A DNA stretch of 64,000 nucleotides from Austropuccinia psidii (lineage: Eukaryota; Basidiomycota; Pucciniomycetes; Pucciniales; Sphaerophragmiaceae): contig JALGQZ010000020.1 in NCBI GenBank assembly GCA_023105745.1, forward strand, positions 2,273,501 to 2,337,500, in the 5' to 3' direction. The notes beneath the pieces were generated by a model. The model searched no databases. It saw nothing but the letters and a program-made list of their open reading frames with translations, and was not told the origin of the DNA. Shown here one piece after another: positions 23,441-36,481 of this stretch. A program made the position numbers and the translations under genes. Each line of letters opens with the position of its first letter. Positions within the stretch are counted from its first letter, which is position 1.

Positions 23441-24480
23441 AAAAAAGTGAGTAAAAGGCTTTTTTTCAAATTGTTTTCAATGAGATAAAACTTCCATAGA
23501 TGGAGATTTTCTATCAATATAAAATTAAATTTGGCACCACATAAGATTCGATATTAATAAAATATAAGATATTACTCCAAAATCTATAGACCCAGTGCAT
23601 TACTCTTTGGAATAAAAAAGAATAAAAATTGGAAAAAAGTCACATTTAATTTTGATTTCTCACACAAAAAAGTATGATAATATGTCAATATTAAATTCTG
23701 AGGAAAAAGATGTAAAAATAAATATAATAAGACCTCTTTTCTTACATTCCTAGTAATGAAATAATGACTTAATTGTTATTAAGAAAAATCTTCAAGGCTA
23801 TGAAAATTTATTTTTAAAATAAAAAAACATTGAATTTTTCTAGATCTTAAACATGGTGATTTGAGGATATAAATTCCATCATAAGATCATAGTATTATTT
23901 TTGGAATACAAGTGCTCCATCATTTTTATTTTCTTCATTCTTTCATTAAAGGTAATCTTTGTTTTTCTTTTGTTTAGAAATTCATATCCTCATTCTTAAT
24001 TTTTGAATTTCTCATTGACTCCCTTTCTTGAGTTTTAATTTTTAAGCTTTCCCAGTTTTCTTCTTTTTTCAATTCCAGATCTCCTTTCCACTTCTACAAT
24101 TGGAGCTGTGCCATGACTTATGTATTCTTGCCTTTAAGTTAGCAAAAAAATTTTTTTAGCTATTACTCTAAATAATTGAGATATTTTATACCTTCTTGAG
24201 AATTAGAAAATGCTTCATATTTACAAAATACAAGTAGCTTTATTTTATTTTCATGTCTTGTTGGATTTAGATTGTATGTATTTTATGCCTTTTGTTTTGA
24301 ATAATAGGCAGGAAAAATTCCATTCTGTTCAGGTTTACTTCTTTCTTTAATTCAATTAGGCTTTCAATTTAAAACTCCTTGGTTTCAAAATAATAATCAT
24401 CTCCAAACGTCTGATTTTAACATTTGCTCAATATTTTTAGAATTACAATTTAATTTCACAACATGTAAATCTTCAAATTC
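23441..24480 (-). pseudogene. Coiled-coil/SANT-like relic, truncated copy
   Basis: About 24110-23936 on the minus strand reads MAQLQL, stop, KWKGDLELKKEENWE and a further Lys/Glu-rich stretch. It is homologous to the longer relic at 28660-28860. The flanking sequence (23500-23600 and 24230-24330) also matches 28200-28330 and 28980-29060. It appears to be the C-terminal coiled coil of a Harbinger-type SANT accessory protein. Function lost. Confidence 0.5.
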
Positions 24481-25039
24481 TTAATAGTTTATCCTAGAAT
24501 TGAATCTATAATTCTAAATTATTTTCAATCTTAGAATTGATTCAATATTTAAAAACAATACTCCTTTTCTTTGTCAAGGAATTGTTCAATTTTAATTTAT
24601 AAATGAAATAACAAATGACCTATTTTTTATTACTTGATAAAATTATTTTTTTAGATTTGTAAAGGTAAATGAGAAAAAAAATTCAAAGAGCTTTTTAAAT
24701 GAAGATTATTAGTTTAAAAGAAATTATTAAGTAAATGTAAATAAATAAAATTATCTTTTCTTTTAAATTTAATATAAAATAAGCTATTACTCAATAATAA
24801 TTTATTTTTACTCTATCATGATTTAATTTGAATGATTTTATTGGGGATTTAATATTTAGAAAGCATGAAAATTTTCCCGAGTTTTTTCATTGATTCTAAA
24901 GACAAAACCTTCAATTTATTAAAAATAAAGTTTTGAGATTATTTCTTATAGCTATTTAATTAATTAATTTTTCTTCGAAACTTATTTAAATCTCTATTTA
25001 TATTTAATACAGATTTTTTTACTAAATAAGAATAGATAA

Positions 25040-25775
25040 GTAGGATCTGAAGTTAAATTAGATGAGTTTTTGAAAATTATTTAGAAGGATGGAAATGAAA
25101 TGACAGAGGGAAGTGATGACTGGGAGAAATGTAGGTGTAATAAAGACAAAAAAAGGAAATAAACAATTGGTAAAACATCTTTTTAGGGTGTAATTGAAAC
25201 TAGAAAAGCATGAAAAATGATCTTCCATTTTCTTATGTCACAAGATAAGTGAAAGGTAAGAAGTAATATTGATGGCTTTTACTCAATAATTGAGCACCAT
25301 ATTTTCTCTTCAGCTTTATTTCCTGTGAGATGAAGTCAGCCTTTAGTTATTTTCGGGTTTTATTTTATCTTTTGTTCTTAGGATTGTGAATTATAATAAA
25401 AAAAAGTTATTAAAAAGATAGGTGTTAAAAATTGAAATCAGATGATTTTCAAAAGATATGTTAGAGGATGAAACATAGAGAATCATTTTTTGAGGGGAAT
25501 TCAGAGAAGATTCAAAAACAGAAAAATGATTAATGGGTGATTTTTCTTCGCAAGGTGGATTTTTAGTTAGAGAATCATGGGAAACGGAATTCAATTTCCT
25601 GTAACCACCAACTAAGTGAAAGAACAGAAGTGATATTTATGACTTTTTCCAAATAATTGATTATCCATTTTTTTTTCAGATAAAGGTAGGATTGATTTGA
25701 TATTTTCCATTAGGATTATTAATTTTAATAAAAAAGCTATTAGAGAAATAGGGCCTTGGAAGCAAAATTAGATGG
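25040..25775. repeat. Array 2: ~340-bp tandem units, interrupted
   Basis: Two full units (near 25050 and 25430) and the start of a third, cut at 25780 by the solo LTR insertion. Closest match is the first two units of array 1. The run GGGAGAAATGTAGGTGTAAT here parallels GGGAGAAATGTATGTATGAT at about 22288. Confidence 0.6.
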
Positions 25776-25780
25776 TGTTT

Positions 25781-27603
25781 TGTGAGCCTTTGAGATATGA
25801 CCAAATATACAAAAACAGTCACAAAAAATATCATGAAACTCATTTTAATAATAAGAATTGAATTTCAATTCTTAAAATAACCATTAAAATAAGCCAAAAT
25901 TCCCTTCAAATGCAGAAATTATTGATTATCTCAGAAACCAATTAATAAGAATGTAAAATTAAATACACCATCAGATTATCCCTTCAAAAATACATATATT
26001 AATCTGTGATTTCATATCTTTAAACCAATACTTACTTAGATACCTGGATATATGCACTTTTATGATCAATTCATATATTGATGGATTTTAGCTTGCAGTG
26101 TTTTGAATACTCATGATAAAGGAATTATCCAAAAGCACAGTTACCACTAAATGACTTTAAAAGTACATTTATAAAATTTATTTGTAAATTTATAAGAAAG
26201 ATTATGGATAATAAAGAGAAATTTACCAAAATAGGAATACCAGTTGACCACTTAAAATTCGAAGTGATCAAAACTTGAAATAAAGTAGATATTTGGAGTC
26301 TAATACCTTATATGTGAGTTATCAAATAATTTATATCATTATATTAAAGGTATAACCTTATGAAATCATGGTTCGAAGTAGAAAATAGTAAATTTTTACA
26401 GAAAAGATGAATTACAAGAAAAATAATCAAAAAATTTGATTATTTCATAAAATACTCTTTAAATCTTTGGAAAGGATATTACAAGCTATTATAATTAACT
26501 CTATGAACTGAAGCTTCATGAAAAACTAGAAAGTTATCAAGTATTAATGTTAAAGCTTAAAAATGATTGTTTTGATCTTGAGCTATAATCTTATTTCAAG
26601 TTCAACAATTAGATAAGAGATGAAACTGGTGGATATTAGTATTTGATGATTAAAAATACCCTAATCCACAAAATGAAATATTTTACAGGATTAAAATGTC
26701 AGAAAGCTGGAGCTATAGTTATAACTCTAACATATGGAGTAATAATTAGATGAAAAGGTTTAATAATGATTTAATAATCATTAGACCTTAAAATATTGAT
26801 CAATTACAGTGGATAGAATCATTAAAAAGTCTGCTATAGTGTATCTGGTTACTAGGAGTAAGGATCTTTACTCTATAAGGACCCCTTCTTCCTCTGTTTC
26901 TCCCTCAGGTGCATCAAATTCAATAAAGTATCAAATAAACAAGTAATCCACTTTATTCTCTCAATATAAGCTCTCATATTGTAAAATATCAAATTCTTAA
27001 CCCATAGTCACTTAAATTCATGTTATTGCATAAGTATTTCATTATTATTTGTTAAGTTAACTTAAAAAACTTTCAATCCACATAAACATAGTTAAAATTG
27101 TATTTCCTCTATTTTTTATTGTAAATACATACTAAATAAGCTTTAATAATTTCTTTAGGAATAACCAACTCAAAATAATTATATTAAGCATTAAAATTAA
27201 GTTTTTTTATCTTATTATACTATTTATTTCTCAAATTTGCTAAAAAATCATCTTTTATCAGTATAAATAGTATTTATATTGAATTATAACTTTAGTATTA
27301 GTAATATTTCAGCTATAAATTTTCTTTATTGATAAATGGAAGTTTCTATGCATTCATTCTTTTTGGTAACAATAACAGATTGCCATAATGTATGAATTAT
27401 TAGTTTATCATACTAATTCTATAATATAACCTATATTATTTATTCTTTATAAAGAATATAAGATATTTTATCCCATAATTATAATGATATTTTATAATTA
27501 TAATTATTTTAAATATAATTATTAATTATCATTAATAGAATTGGGAGTAAAATAAGTAAAATATTTAAAATATTTACTTATTGTTTCATAGTAAAATCTT
27601 ACA
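25781..27603. mobile_element. Solo LTR (1.82 kb) in the tandem array
   Basis: Begins TGTGAGCCTTTGAGATATGA and ends AAATCTTACA, with TG..CA termini. TGTTT precedes it (25776-25780) and TATTT follows (27604-27608), a 5-bp target duplication with one G/A difference. Its start and end match the solo LTR at 36482-38300, which has nearly the same length. Removing it rejoins the interrupted ~340-bp repeat unit. No coding sequence inside. Confidence 0.75.
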
Positions 27604-27608
27604 TATTT

Positions 27609-28240
27609 CAAAACAGCTTTTGGAGGATCAGGGTTATGCAAAAAATAGAGGTGATTCCTGAGAGTAATTAAAAGAAGATAAATAAAAATAGAAAAAAAAT
27701 CTATGGTTATGTGTCTTTGAAAGGTAGATTTTGATCTAGAGAATCCTGAACAATATTCATCAATTTCCTGATACTACAAGCTAAGTGAAAGGAAAGAAGT
27801 GATATTGATGGCTGTTACTAAAGAGTTAAGTATAGTAATTCAATTAAGCTTCATTATTGGTGAGAAGAAGGTAGGCTTGATTTAACTTTCTTAATTAAGG
27901 TTTTTATTTTGATAGAAAAGCTATTAGACAAATAAGGTCTCAGAGGAAAAGTGAGATGATGTCTCAAAAGGGACTTTGGATAATGAAGATGACACAACAG
28001 AGAGAAATCCAGAGAATATCAATACAAACAGAAGAAGATCAATTAGTAAAACATCTTTCAAAAAATTGAATTGGAGCTATAGAAGCCTGAATAATGGTCT
28101 TTTATTTTCTTATACCACAAAATTGGTGGAATCTCATGAGCTAGTTTGATAGATTTTGAAAAATAATGAGTACCAGGATTTTCTTCAAATTGTGTGTTAA
28201 TGAGATAAAAGTTCAATATATGAAGAGTTTTTATCAATTT
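27609..28240. repeat. Array 3: remaining ~340-bp units after the solo LTR
   Basis: Resumes with AAAACAGCTTTTGGAGGAT, the continuation of the unit broken at 25780, and holds about two units (27609 and 27925) before passing into the segment shared with 23440-24480. Confidence 0.6.
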
Positions 28241-28659
28241 GAAATTTTATTTTGAACCAAATAAGCTTCAATATTAATAAGATATAGGATATTATTCCAA
28301 AATATATCCAACCAGTGTGTTACTCTTTGGAATAAAAATACAGAAAAATTATAAATTTTTTTTAAGTGTGATTTATTACACAAAAGAAATATAATAACCT
28401 TTACATACTTAATTCTAGAAAAAAAAGATTCAAAAATAAATATAATTAGAGCTTTTTTTACAAATTATTTGTAATTAAAAAAATACTTTAATGGTTATTA
28501 AAGGTTATTAAAACAAATGTATAAGGCTATAAACATTCATTTTCAAAATAACAAAACTTTAATTTTTCTCTAGATCTGAAACATGGTTCTTTGCGGAAAT
28601 AAATTCCATTATCATATCACAGTATTATTTTTTATATAGAAGTGCTCCATCATTTTCCG

Positions 28660-29640
28660 TTTCTTCATTCTGGAATTAAAGGTAGTCTTTCTTTTGCTTT
28701 TATTAAGACTCAATATTCTCATTCTTCAATTTGGACTTTTCCATTGCCTCAATTTCTTGAAGTTTAACTTTCAAGTGCTCCCAGTTCTCTTCCTTTTTTA
28801 ATTCCAGCTTCCATTTCTGCTTCTCCAATGATAGATGTGCCATTTCTGATATATTATCTCCTTTAAAGTAGAATAAAAATAATTTTAACCATAATTATTA
28901 ATAATTGAGATATTTTATACCTTTTTCTTGAGAATTAAAAAGTTTTCATATAAAAAAATACAAATGGCTTTTCTTTCTTTTCATGGCTTTTTGGATTTAG
29001 ATTTTATATATTTTACGCCTTTTGTTATGAATAATAGGCCAAAAGTTTCCATTCTGTTCAGGTTGACTAGTGTTCTTAATCAAAAAATTATTTGCTTTCA
29101 AAATCATCATCATACAAAAAATTATGGTTCTAATATCTTCTCAATATGTTTAGAATTACAGTTCAAGAGAACAAAATGTATTCTCATTACTTAATACATT
29201 AATATCTTCATAATAATAGTCAACCTAAAGATGTCTATAATTCATTTCATAAATAATATAAGTAGTTGGTATTATATGTAATTCTTTGGAAACCAAAATA
29301 GGAGCCAAGAAATCCGCTCAGCTATGTTGTGAATTAAACTCAGAAAGAGGTTGTGTACTTGGATTTTGGCCAAAAATAAGATCCATTTAATTATGAAAAG
29401 GACTTAAGTATTACAGATTCTCTTCAGATTAACTGATCCCTTTTTCTGAATAACTTTAATCAATACCAAATCTGGTTGAGTCCGATAAAATCTCAGCCTT
29501 CATATACTTGGCCTTATAGATATTAAATTGTTAATTCATTTTCTTGCAGCATAGTTGCCCCTTTGGATTTACTTTAATATTCAGTTGTTTTGACATAACT
29601 CAAAATCCATTAATTTTAATTTAAGGAGGACTCCAAATAT
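28660..29640 (-). pseudogene. SANT/Myb-like accessory protein relic, second copy
   Basis: Homologous to the relic at 11.4-12.7 kb. Upstream part (29640-29270, minus strand) includes NIKVNPK, NIYKAKYMKAEILSDSTRFG and MDLIFGQNPSTQPLSEF, matching the family block that ends MD.LFG.KPNV.P. The C-terminal part (28841-28700) is open and coherent: MAHLSLEKQKWKLELKKEEN continues as a Lys/Glu-rich coiled coil of about 45 residues. Stops between blocks show it is inactive. Together with the copy at 23.9 kb it marks the ends of a segmental duplication. Confidence 0.55.
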
Positions 29641-29649
29641 GGGTGTACA

Positions 29650-30640
29650 AATAAGTACCAAAGCAAGAATAATGATCCTCCTTATTAGGTAGCCATGTGG
29701 TAATAATTTGGTAATTTTCTTGTTTGAGTTAAGGTGTTGGAGTCAGCTTAGATGTGCTTTTAGGGTAAAACCTTCCGGTTTATATAAAGAAAAAAATTTG
29801 AGCTGAGGATTTTAGGAAAAACTCTAGTAATAAGAAATTAATTTGTCAATTATTTCAAATTATAATTATTTGGCTTAAAAATAAATAAAAAATTACGAAA
29901 AAAATAACATTGGAATAAAACAGGGGATGTTTGAGAATTTGCTTGTTTGGGCAATAGGTTTGATACCAATATTATAAAGACCCCTATTTTTTCTTAAAAT
30001 TGGAATTTCCTTGAGAAATTATATATTAAGAAAAATCAGGGGCTTCTTTAAATAGTTTTATTTGGGTAGTTTTGATAACCCCTAATAAAGGGAGGGTAAG
30101 GGGTTACCCAGCTAAATTTCTTTCAAAAAACTCCATACCATAATTCATTTTTTTTAAGGTTATTATTTATAAGAAGTATTTTGAAAATCATTAAAAAAAT
30201 TCTAAAAAAAATATGATGATTAGAATAAAGTTTTTTTTTCATTTATTCACTTGAAATAATGAATGAGGTTTCCTTTCTAATAATTTTCATAAAAAAAATT
30301 TAAAAAATTTAATTGTTAGAAAAAGTCAAGGATTTTTTTGTTCAAATTTGTTTCAATTTCAAATTTTCCAATCTAATTAAAGAATGAAAAAATGATAAAC
30401 TTTCATTTTTTTTTGATTTGAGAAATTCCAATGAAATTAATTAATGAATTTTTTATTTAGAAAAAATAATTATACAATCTATAATTCTAATTTTAGTTAT
30501 ATATATATCTCTTTGATTTTCATTGTATTTTTATGAATTATTGTTAGGATGTTTTACAAAATGATATTTTCTTTGTTTTCTTTGATTTTTTCAGATCTTA
30601 ATAGGTATTTGGGAATGTTAATTAATTAAATTTTAAATTT
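29650..30640. other. Gene-free spacer
   Basis: AT-rich. An 8-bp inverted repeat TAACCCCT/AGGGGTTA lies at 30076-30106. Nothing else recognised. Confidence 0.5.
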
Positions 30641-30647
30641 TTCAAAT

Positions 30648-30816
30648 TTTTATTTTTATTTTTATTTTTATTTTTATTTTTATTTTTATTTTTATTTTTA
30701 TTTTTATTTTTATTTTTATTTTTATTTTTATTTTTATTTTTATTTTTATTTTTATTTTTATTTTTATTTTTATTTTTCATTTTTATTTTTATCTTTATTT
30801 TTATTTTTATTTTTTT
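30648..30816. repeat. (TTTTTA)n hexanucleotide microsatellite
   Basis: Almost pure TTTTTA repeats for about 165 bp, with isolated C interruptions near 30778 and 30792. The Lys-Asn repeat frame on the minus strand is a by-product. Confidence 0.9.
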
Positions 30817-30829
30817 CCAAATTCTCATT

Positions 30830-31739
30830 TTTAATCTCTTTTTTTAATTTTATTTAATTAATTTCTATTATTCTTTTTAAAAATTTTATTTTGTCTTATT
30901 TATATTTCACAAATTATTAAATTTTTAAAACTCTTATTTTTGAAATTAAATTCTTTTCTTTTTCTAAATTTCTGATTTAAAAAAATATTTGAATCTTTAA
31001 AAATAATCAATTTTTTTGAAACCTCAAAAAATATCTAGAATAAAATTTCTGATCATTTTCTTAATAATAAAAACATAATAATATAAGAAATAGCATATAT
31101 TTGAACATTATTAATGGCTTTGAGAAAGAAAAATATCCTATTCTTAAATTCTCAACCCAATTAATTCCATGGTGGCAAAAAATTATGAATTTAAAAAGGT
31201 TAAAATTCTATTTTAGAGCTTTTGAACGTCAAAGAAACCAATAGTTTCAAAAAATTATATTTCAAACTAAAAAAAAATGAAATTAATTTTTTAAAAGATT
31301 TTGAGACATTTCTAAAAATAATTGAAAAAGAGAATAATAATTTTTTCATTTTATTTTACTGGTAAATATACCAATATTGATTCAAAATATTGATTTGAAT
31401 TTGAAGAAATAAATAAATATCATTTCAATTTTTCAATATAATATTTCTTAATTAATTTGTTAATTTTTATTAATTTTCTTATTTATATTGAGAATTTTCT
31501 TTTATTTAAAATGATATTTTCATCTCTTAATTAATTTAATGTATATATATATATATATAGTCATAAATAGTATAAATAATCTATTATAATTGAAAATAAT
31601 TAAGAAAATGGAAAAAATAAGGAGTAAATATTATTTACTTATTCTAAGATATATTTCATTCATTTCAAATCTTTCTATCATTGCAGGATTATAAGGAGAT
31701 TTTATGAAATTTCCTCTCCTTTTTTCTTTAGAGGAATAA
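30830..31739. other. Gene-free AT-rich filler
   Basis: No open frame or repeat of note apart from a (TA)n tract near 31542-31558. Confidence 0.6.
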
Positions 31740-31747
31740 TAATAATA

Positions 31748-31880
31748 GGGTGTTGAAAAAAACACTGAGGGTTCCAGTGGAAACACATAATCTCTTACAT
31801 GTTTTTACCAATATATGGACAAAAAACATGTAAGAGTTTATATTTTTTTAATAAATATTTAAGTGTGTTTACCAAAGCCC
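31748..31880. mobile_element. 133-bp MITE of the MULE-OTU family
   Basis: Starts GGGTGTTGAAAAAAACAC; its reverse complement starts GGGCTTTGGTAAACACACTT. TAATAATA lies perfectly on both sides (31740-31747 and 31881-31888), an 8-bp target duplication. The interior consists of TIR-type sequence with ACATGTAAGAG/CTCTTACATG arms, so the element is essentially two TIRs joined. Confidence 0.8.
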
Positions 31881-31888
31881 TAATAATA

Positions 31889-32878
31889 ATAATAAATTTT
31901 ACAAAACATATCAAATCTAACATTGAAAATATTAAAAGTTTCATTTTTTTATTTTTTGTTTCCTTTTTTGATTGAAATTCCAGTATTATTTATTTATTTG
32001 TTATTTTATTTTTTCCATTTTAAGTCTCTTCTTAAATCTCACAGCTTAATTCATTATGTTTTTATTTCAGCTACAAAAAATATATATATATATATGTTTA
32101 CTAAATATTCAAGCTGAAATGTGAAAAAAGGGTATCAAACCTAAGTAAATTGGAATTAAAAAAAGGGTATCAAATCTGAGTAAATTGGAATTAAAAAAGG
32201 GATTTATTTGGGAACCAAAAAAATCTGAAAATCAGACATTAAAAAAGGCTTATTTGGGAACAATACCTGACTATTGACAGGTTAGTTCTTATTTCATTAA
32301 AAAATCATATTTTTTCAGGAAAAAATTACTTAATATAGATCAAACCACATAATTATCAAAAAAAATACAAAAATAATTCAAAATATATCCCTAATTAAAT
32401 CATACCAAAAAAAATAAAATTGAATAGATTATTAATAAAAGGATTGGGGGTTTTAAACCTTCAAAGTATCATATAAAAATAACTTGGAATTCTTTCAGCT
32501 CAAACCTACCCTGAAAATAAAAAGAATCCTAAATATTTAATTTTGAATTATAATAGTTTCCAATCGAGCCCCCTTGTATTTTGTGAAAATTTGTTTTTTT
32601 TTGAAAATATGATATTTTACTTTTTAAAATATATAAAGAAATACAGAAGAACTTTTTGAGACCCATAGCTGTTTTTGAAAAGTTTTTTCTATGGATTTCA
32701 GAAGGTTATATGTTTTATTAGGATTACCCCCAATACCCATATTCTGAAACCCATTCATTTCTTAACATCAATTTTTGATTACCTTCCCAACCCCATACTT
32801 TTTGGGAATTTTTTCACTTAAATTAAAGATAAAACTTCAATCAAAATATACAATAAGTTAATTTCTGATATACTATAC
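31889..32878. other. AT-rich spacer with a short tandem duplication
   Basis: Contains a roughly 36-bp unit present twice (about 32124-32195, AAAGGGTATCAAACCTAAGT and AAAGGGTATCAAATCTGAGT). No gene recognised. Confidence 0.5.
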
Positions 32879-32880
32879 TA

Positions 32881-35029
32881 CAGTACTGTATGTTCCAAGC
32901 CATAATTAATTTAATGCATTGATACAAAACATATCAGTAAATGTAAGGATTGAATCAAGTATTTTTGTAATATTATAGAAGGTGAATCTGTTTTTTATTA
33001 TTTAAATCATGGAATTATACAATACTTCCATATTATTCAAGAAATTCACTAAAGATATCAACTTCTTTGGTTTATTAGTGAGAAGTAAATCATAAGAAAG
33101 TTTAAATTTGCTTCTTAACTGCGCTAACTCTCATCATTTAAAATAACCTCAGTGGTTAGTTCATGGTTGAACACATACTTATTGGATTGGTTTAAAAACT
33201 CCAAAATTTAAATTTGATTTTGTGGAGTGATAAGGAAAGTTTCTTGAAGTCTAGCTGTAATTTTTTCAAGTGAATCTTTGGCTTTAACAGCCTAAAAATA
33301 ATCAGGTATGTTATTGAGCTTTGGAATTATCTTGGTTTGATCCCAGAAGTTATTGATTTTTTCGGGCTTAATTGTATTCCAAGCCAAGTGACACATATTC
33401 ATGTCATTTAGTTGATCAAAATTTTATATGAAGCTCACATTTATGTTAATTATTTTACTGAGCTATTTCTAGGGAGCTGAATCTTTGGAAATGTTCAGAC
33501 TTGAATGTGGGAATGATACCAGCATCTAATGGCTGTATATAAGGGGTTAGATTTGGTGAAAAGAAAACTATGTTAATATTTGACACACCCTCTTGAAAAA
33601 TCTCAGTGCCCTTGAAATTATCAAGCAGAAGTAAAATATTGTTTTTTCTTCTCTCAAAAATAGCTTTTCCTTCTAATAAGTCCGTTTGGAAATATTTATC
33701 AGTCCATCCATGCTTTTGAGTTGAATTAGTGTTGATAACCAAGTTGAAAGCCATATTTTTTATTGAAACATTGGCAATTTTAATTTGCTCCATTTAATAC
33801 TATTGAACATGATTTTTGACCAGTGGAATTTCCTTTAAAAAAAATTTTAATATTTATTATATTCATTTACATCCATTATGATGAAATGGTTCCAGCCCTT
33901 TATCTGGTGGAGTTCTAAATTCCACCTAAAGTGATTAGCTCTTTAATACCATATAAAAAGCTCTGAATAAAATTACCAATGCATAAAAGAGTCCAGTCTT
34001 TTCTATTCTGAATATTTCATTGGGGGTTTAAGGAAATAAGATTCAGGATAAGGGATTAATTTCTTCTTCTAAATTAGCAAGGTCTGTTGAGGTGGCATTA
34101 CCATGTTGTTTGTAAATCTTGAAATTTTTGTGATTCTTAAAAGAATAAATCCATCAATTTGAAAGATGTCGCCACTTCTCACTTAGAATATTGAGAATTA
34201 GTGAAAATTATTTCCACTTTGCATTGATAAGATTGCCCATGATCAAAAAAAGTTTTTGAATTTATTTCTGAACCCACAATTAAATAATTTCTTCATCATT
34301 GCCATGCTTGACAGTTCCAATGTGTTTCATTAGAAGTGACGCAGAAGAAACACTTTCTTTTCTTATTTTTTCTTTGTAGTTAAACCAAGCTGAAATTTGG
34401 GGATTCTGGAGCAATAGCTGAGAATCAATCTTGCCATAATTTACTGCAGTTTCCAATTGATTATTGAAATCACTATATTAACAGTCCCAAATTTTGATCT
34501 TTTGTGAAAATTTTTGTAAAGGGCTTCTGGTTCCCATTACATATGGCTTTGGATTTTTTTTCTTTTTCTGGAAATAAGTGTGTTTTTGATCTAGTTCATG
34601 TTTGTGGTGGTTTTTTCAATCGAATTCTTCAATGATTTGAGCTGCATTCCTTGGAGAGGTATTGTTTCCATGTCTCAATTATTATAATCCAGAGCTCTCT
34701 ACACTTCCATATTCTCATTGATGTATCATTATTATCAATCAATCCAATATTCTTCAGCTTTTTTAAGTGGTGTTTCTTTTGCTTTTTTTGAGTAGTTTTT
34801 TTCTATTCAATAGAATTTTCTAATTGCTATAGGCTTTCTTCAAAATAATTGAGTTCATATTCACAAGGCATGTTGCTAAAATATATAGGAATAGAACGAC
34901 AAAAAGAGGAGAAATACAAAATAAATGGTGTTTCCACAACAGGTATAAAAAACTGGATTAATTTGGTTTTCAGCCAAGGAAGTTAAATGCTCTGTGGGAA
35001 AGCATTGGATTTGGAATTTGACTGTACTG
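32881..35029 (-). mobile_element. pogo/Tigger-type element, complete ends, dead transposase
   Basis: Left end reads CAGTACTGTATGTTCCAAGC and right end, reverse-complemented, reads CAGTACAGTCAAATTCCAAA. TA flanks both (32879-32880 and 35030-35031), the expected TA target duplication of Tc1/mariner-pogo elements. Length 2149 bp. It encodes a broken DDE transposase on the minus strand. Confidence 0.75.
33300..34870 (-). pseudogene. pogo/Tigger DDE transposase relic
   Basis: On the minus strand an N-terminal HTH-like region (34870-34480) is followed by blocks near 34230-33930, including EIFRIEKTGLFYAL, the pogo-family Y/F.I.DETGLFY motif. A 112-codon open stretch (33793-33455) contains NNILLLLDNFKGT (second catalytic Asp), FFSPNLTPYIQPLDAGIIPT (catalytic Asp in QPLDAG) and FKSEHFQRF. 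The TGLFY block reads IEKTGLFY, so the first Asp is replaced by Glu or lost. Many stops lie between blocks. The element is inactive. Confidence 0.78.
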
Positions 35030-35031
35030 TA

Positions 35032-35919
35032 TGTATTTCATGTACAAAAACATTCTCAGTAAGGGTATATATGAGTTATGGGCTATAGCATTGGACAGGT
35101 TTATGAGTTGAAGAACTACTAAAGCAGGCCACTGACTTCTTGAATGGGTTTGACTATGGGTCTCAAGAGGTATGGATCTCAAAAAGGTTTTTTTTGTAAA
35201 TAAATCCAACTTGACAAAATTGTATTATATGAGAAAAAAATCATTATTCCAAAAAAAAACCTTAACTTGTTATCATTTCATTCACAGCTTTACTTAATTC
35301 AAGCTCTCACGTAATTTCTGCAAAATTTATAAAGATTCCAGTTTCCTTTAAATTTTTCTCAATTTTTTGTTCTGAAATCTAGGATCTATCTATCTATATA
35401 TATATTTTGAAAAAAAAACAAATCTTGGGAATTGACCAAATTACTCTCATGATTCTAAAAATCATTATATATTTTTTATTTTTTTCAACTTTCATAAGCT
35501 TCATTAAGATTGTAAAAGTTTAAAAAAAATAATAAAATGGATATGATTTTATCTTCTTTTTTTTTGAAAAAAGAGAGATTGGTTATAAAATGAAAAAACT
35601 TCCTTTTTTGAATTATTGTATAGATAGAAAAAATTATTTATTTTTAAAGAAAAAAGAATAAATTCAAGATCTTAGAGATATCATTCATCTGAAAATAAGA
35701 TTATTTAATGGAATAATTTCATTGTTTAAACACTAATTTGATTCTTTTCAATATAATTAACAAGTTCATCATAAAAAGAAGTATCAATTATGATATTTTA
35801 TCTTTAAATTACATGAAAATTAAATTGATAAAACTAATTGAAAAATATTTACAATTAATTAAAATAAAAAAGGAAATATTAAGATAATTTAATTTCTATT
35901 TATTAAATAATTTTTTTTA
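35032..35919. other. Gene-free AT-rich filler
   Basis: AT-rich sequence with a short ATCT/AT tract near 35383-35405. No coding signal. Confidence 0.6.
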
Positions 35920-36481
35920 AGGTTTTGGTAAACACATGTAAGCCCTTGTGTATTTTTGCCAATTTATGGCCAAAACATGTAAGTGGCCTGTTTGTCCAAA
36001 TAAATTTCTCAGCCTCAGTTTTGAGTATTTTTTCATTTTTTTGCCATATTTTTTCCTAAATAGTGTTTCTAGATCCCCATTTTTTTTCCAAATTTCTACA
36101 ATTTGGCCAATTTGGAAAAATTGCTATTTTTTTAAAAAAATAATTAAAAATGTTTTTCACTTATTAATTTCCTTTTCTTTAAATTGAAGGGGAGAATATT
36201 GAGAATCAAAACACAGAAGTGCATATTTTTGGGAATTTTTTTTTGGTGGAACAAGTGAAGGCCCAAAAAAATGTGTTTTTTTCCAAGATTTTTTTTTCAT
36301 TTTTGTAATATGACTATTTTTAAGTACAAAAGTGCCACATGTTTAATAAACAAAGAGACTTATGTGGTATTTAAGCAATGAATAGGACTTAGGAGGGGGT
36401 AATTGGCATAAATTGTATATACATAAAAATCAATCTGAAGCAACCTCCAAAATAGTGGTTTTTTCCTGATGGGAGGGGAGG

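Noticed and set aside
22225..28240. Open frames in the ~340-bp tandem units (for example 22488-22751 and 25391-25594, minus)
   Set aside because: Homologous positions in other units are closed, so no coding constraint is visible.
30622..30828. 68-codon Lys-Asn repeat open frame
   Set aside because: It is only the translation of the (TTTTTA)n microsatellite.
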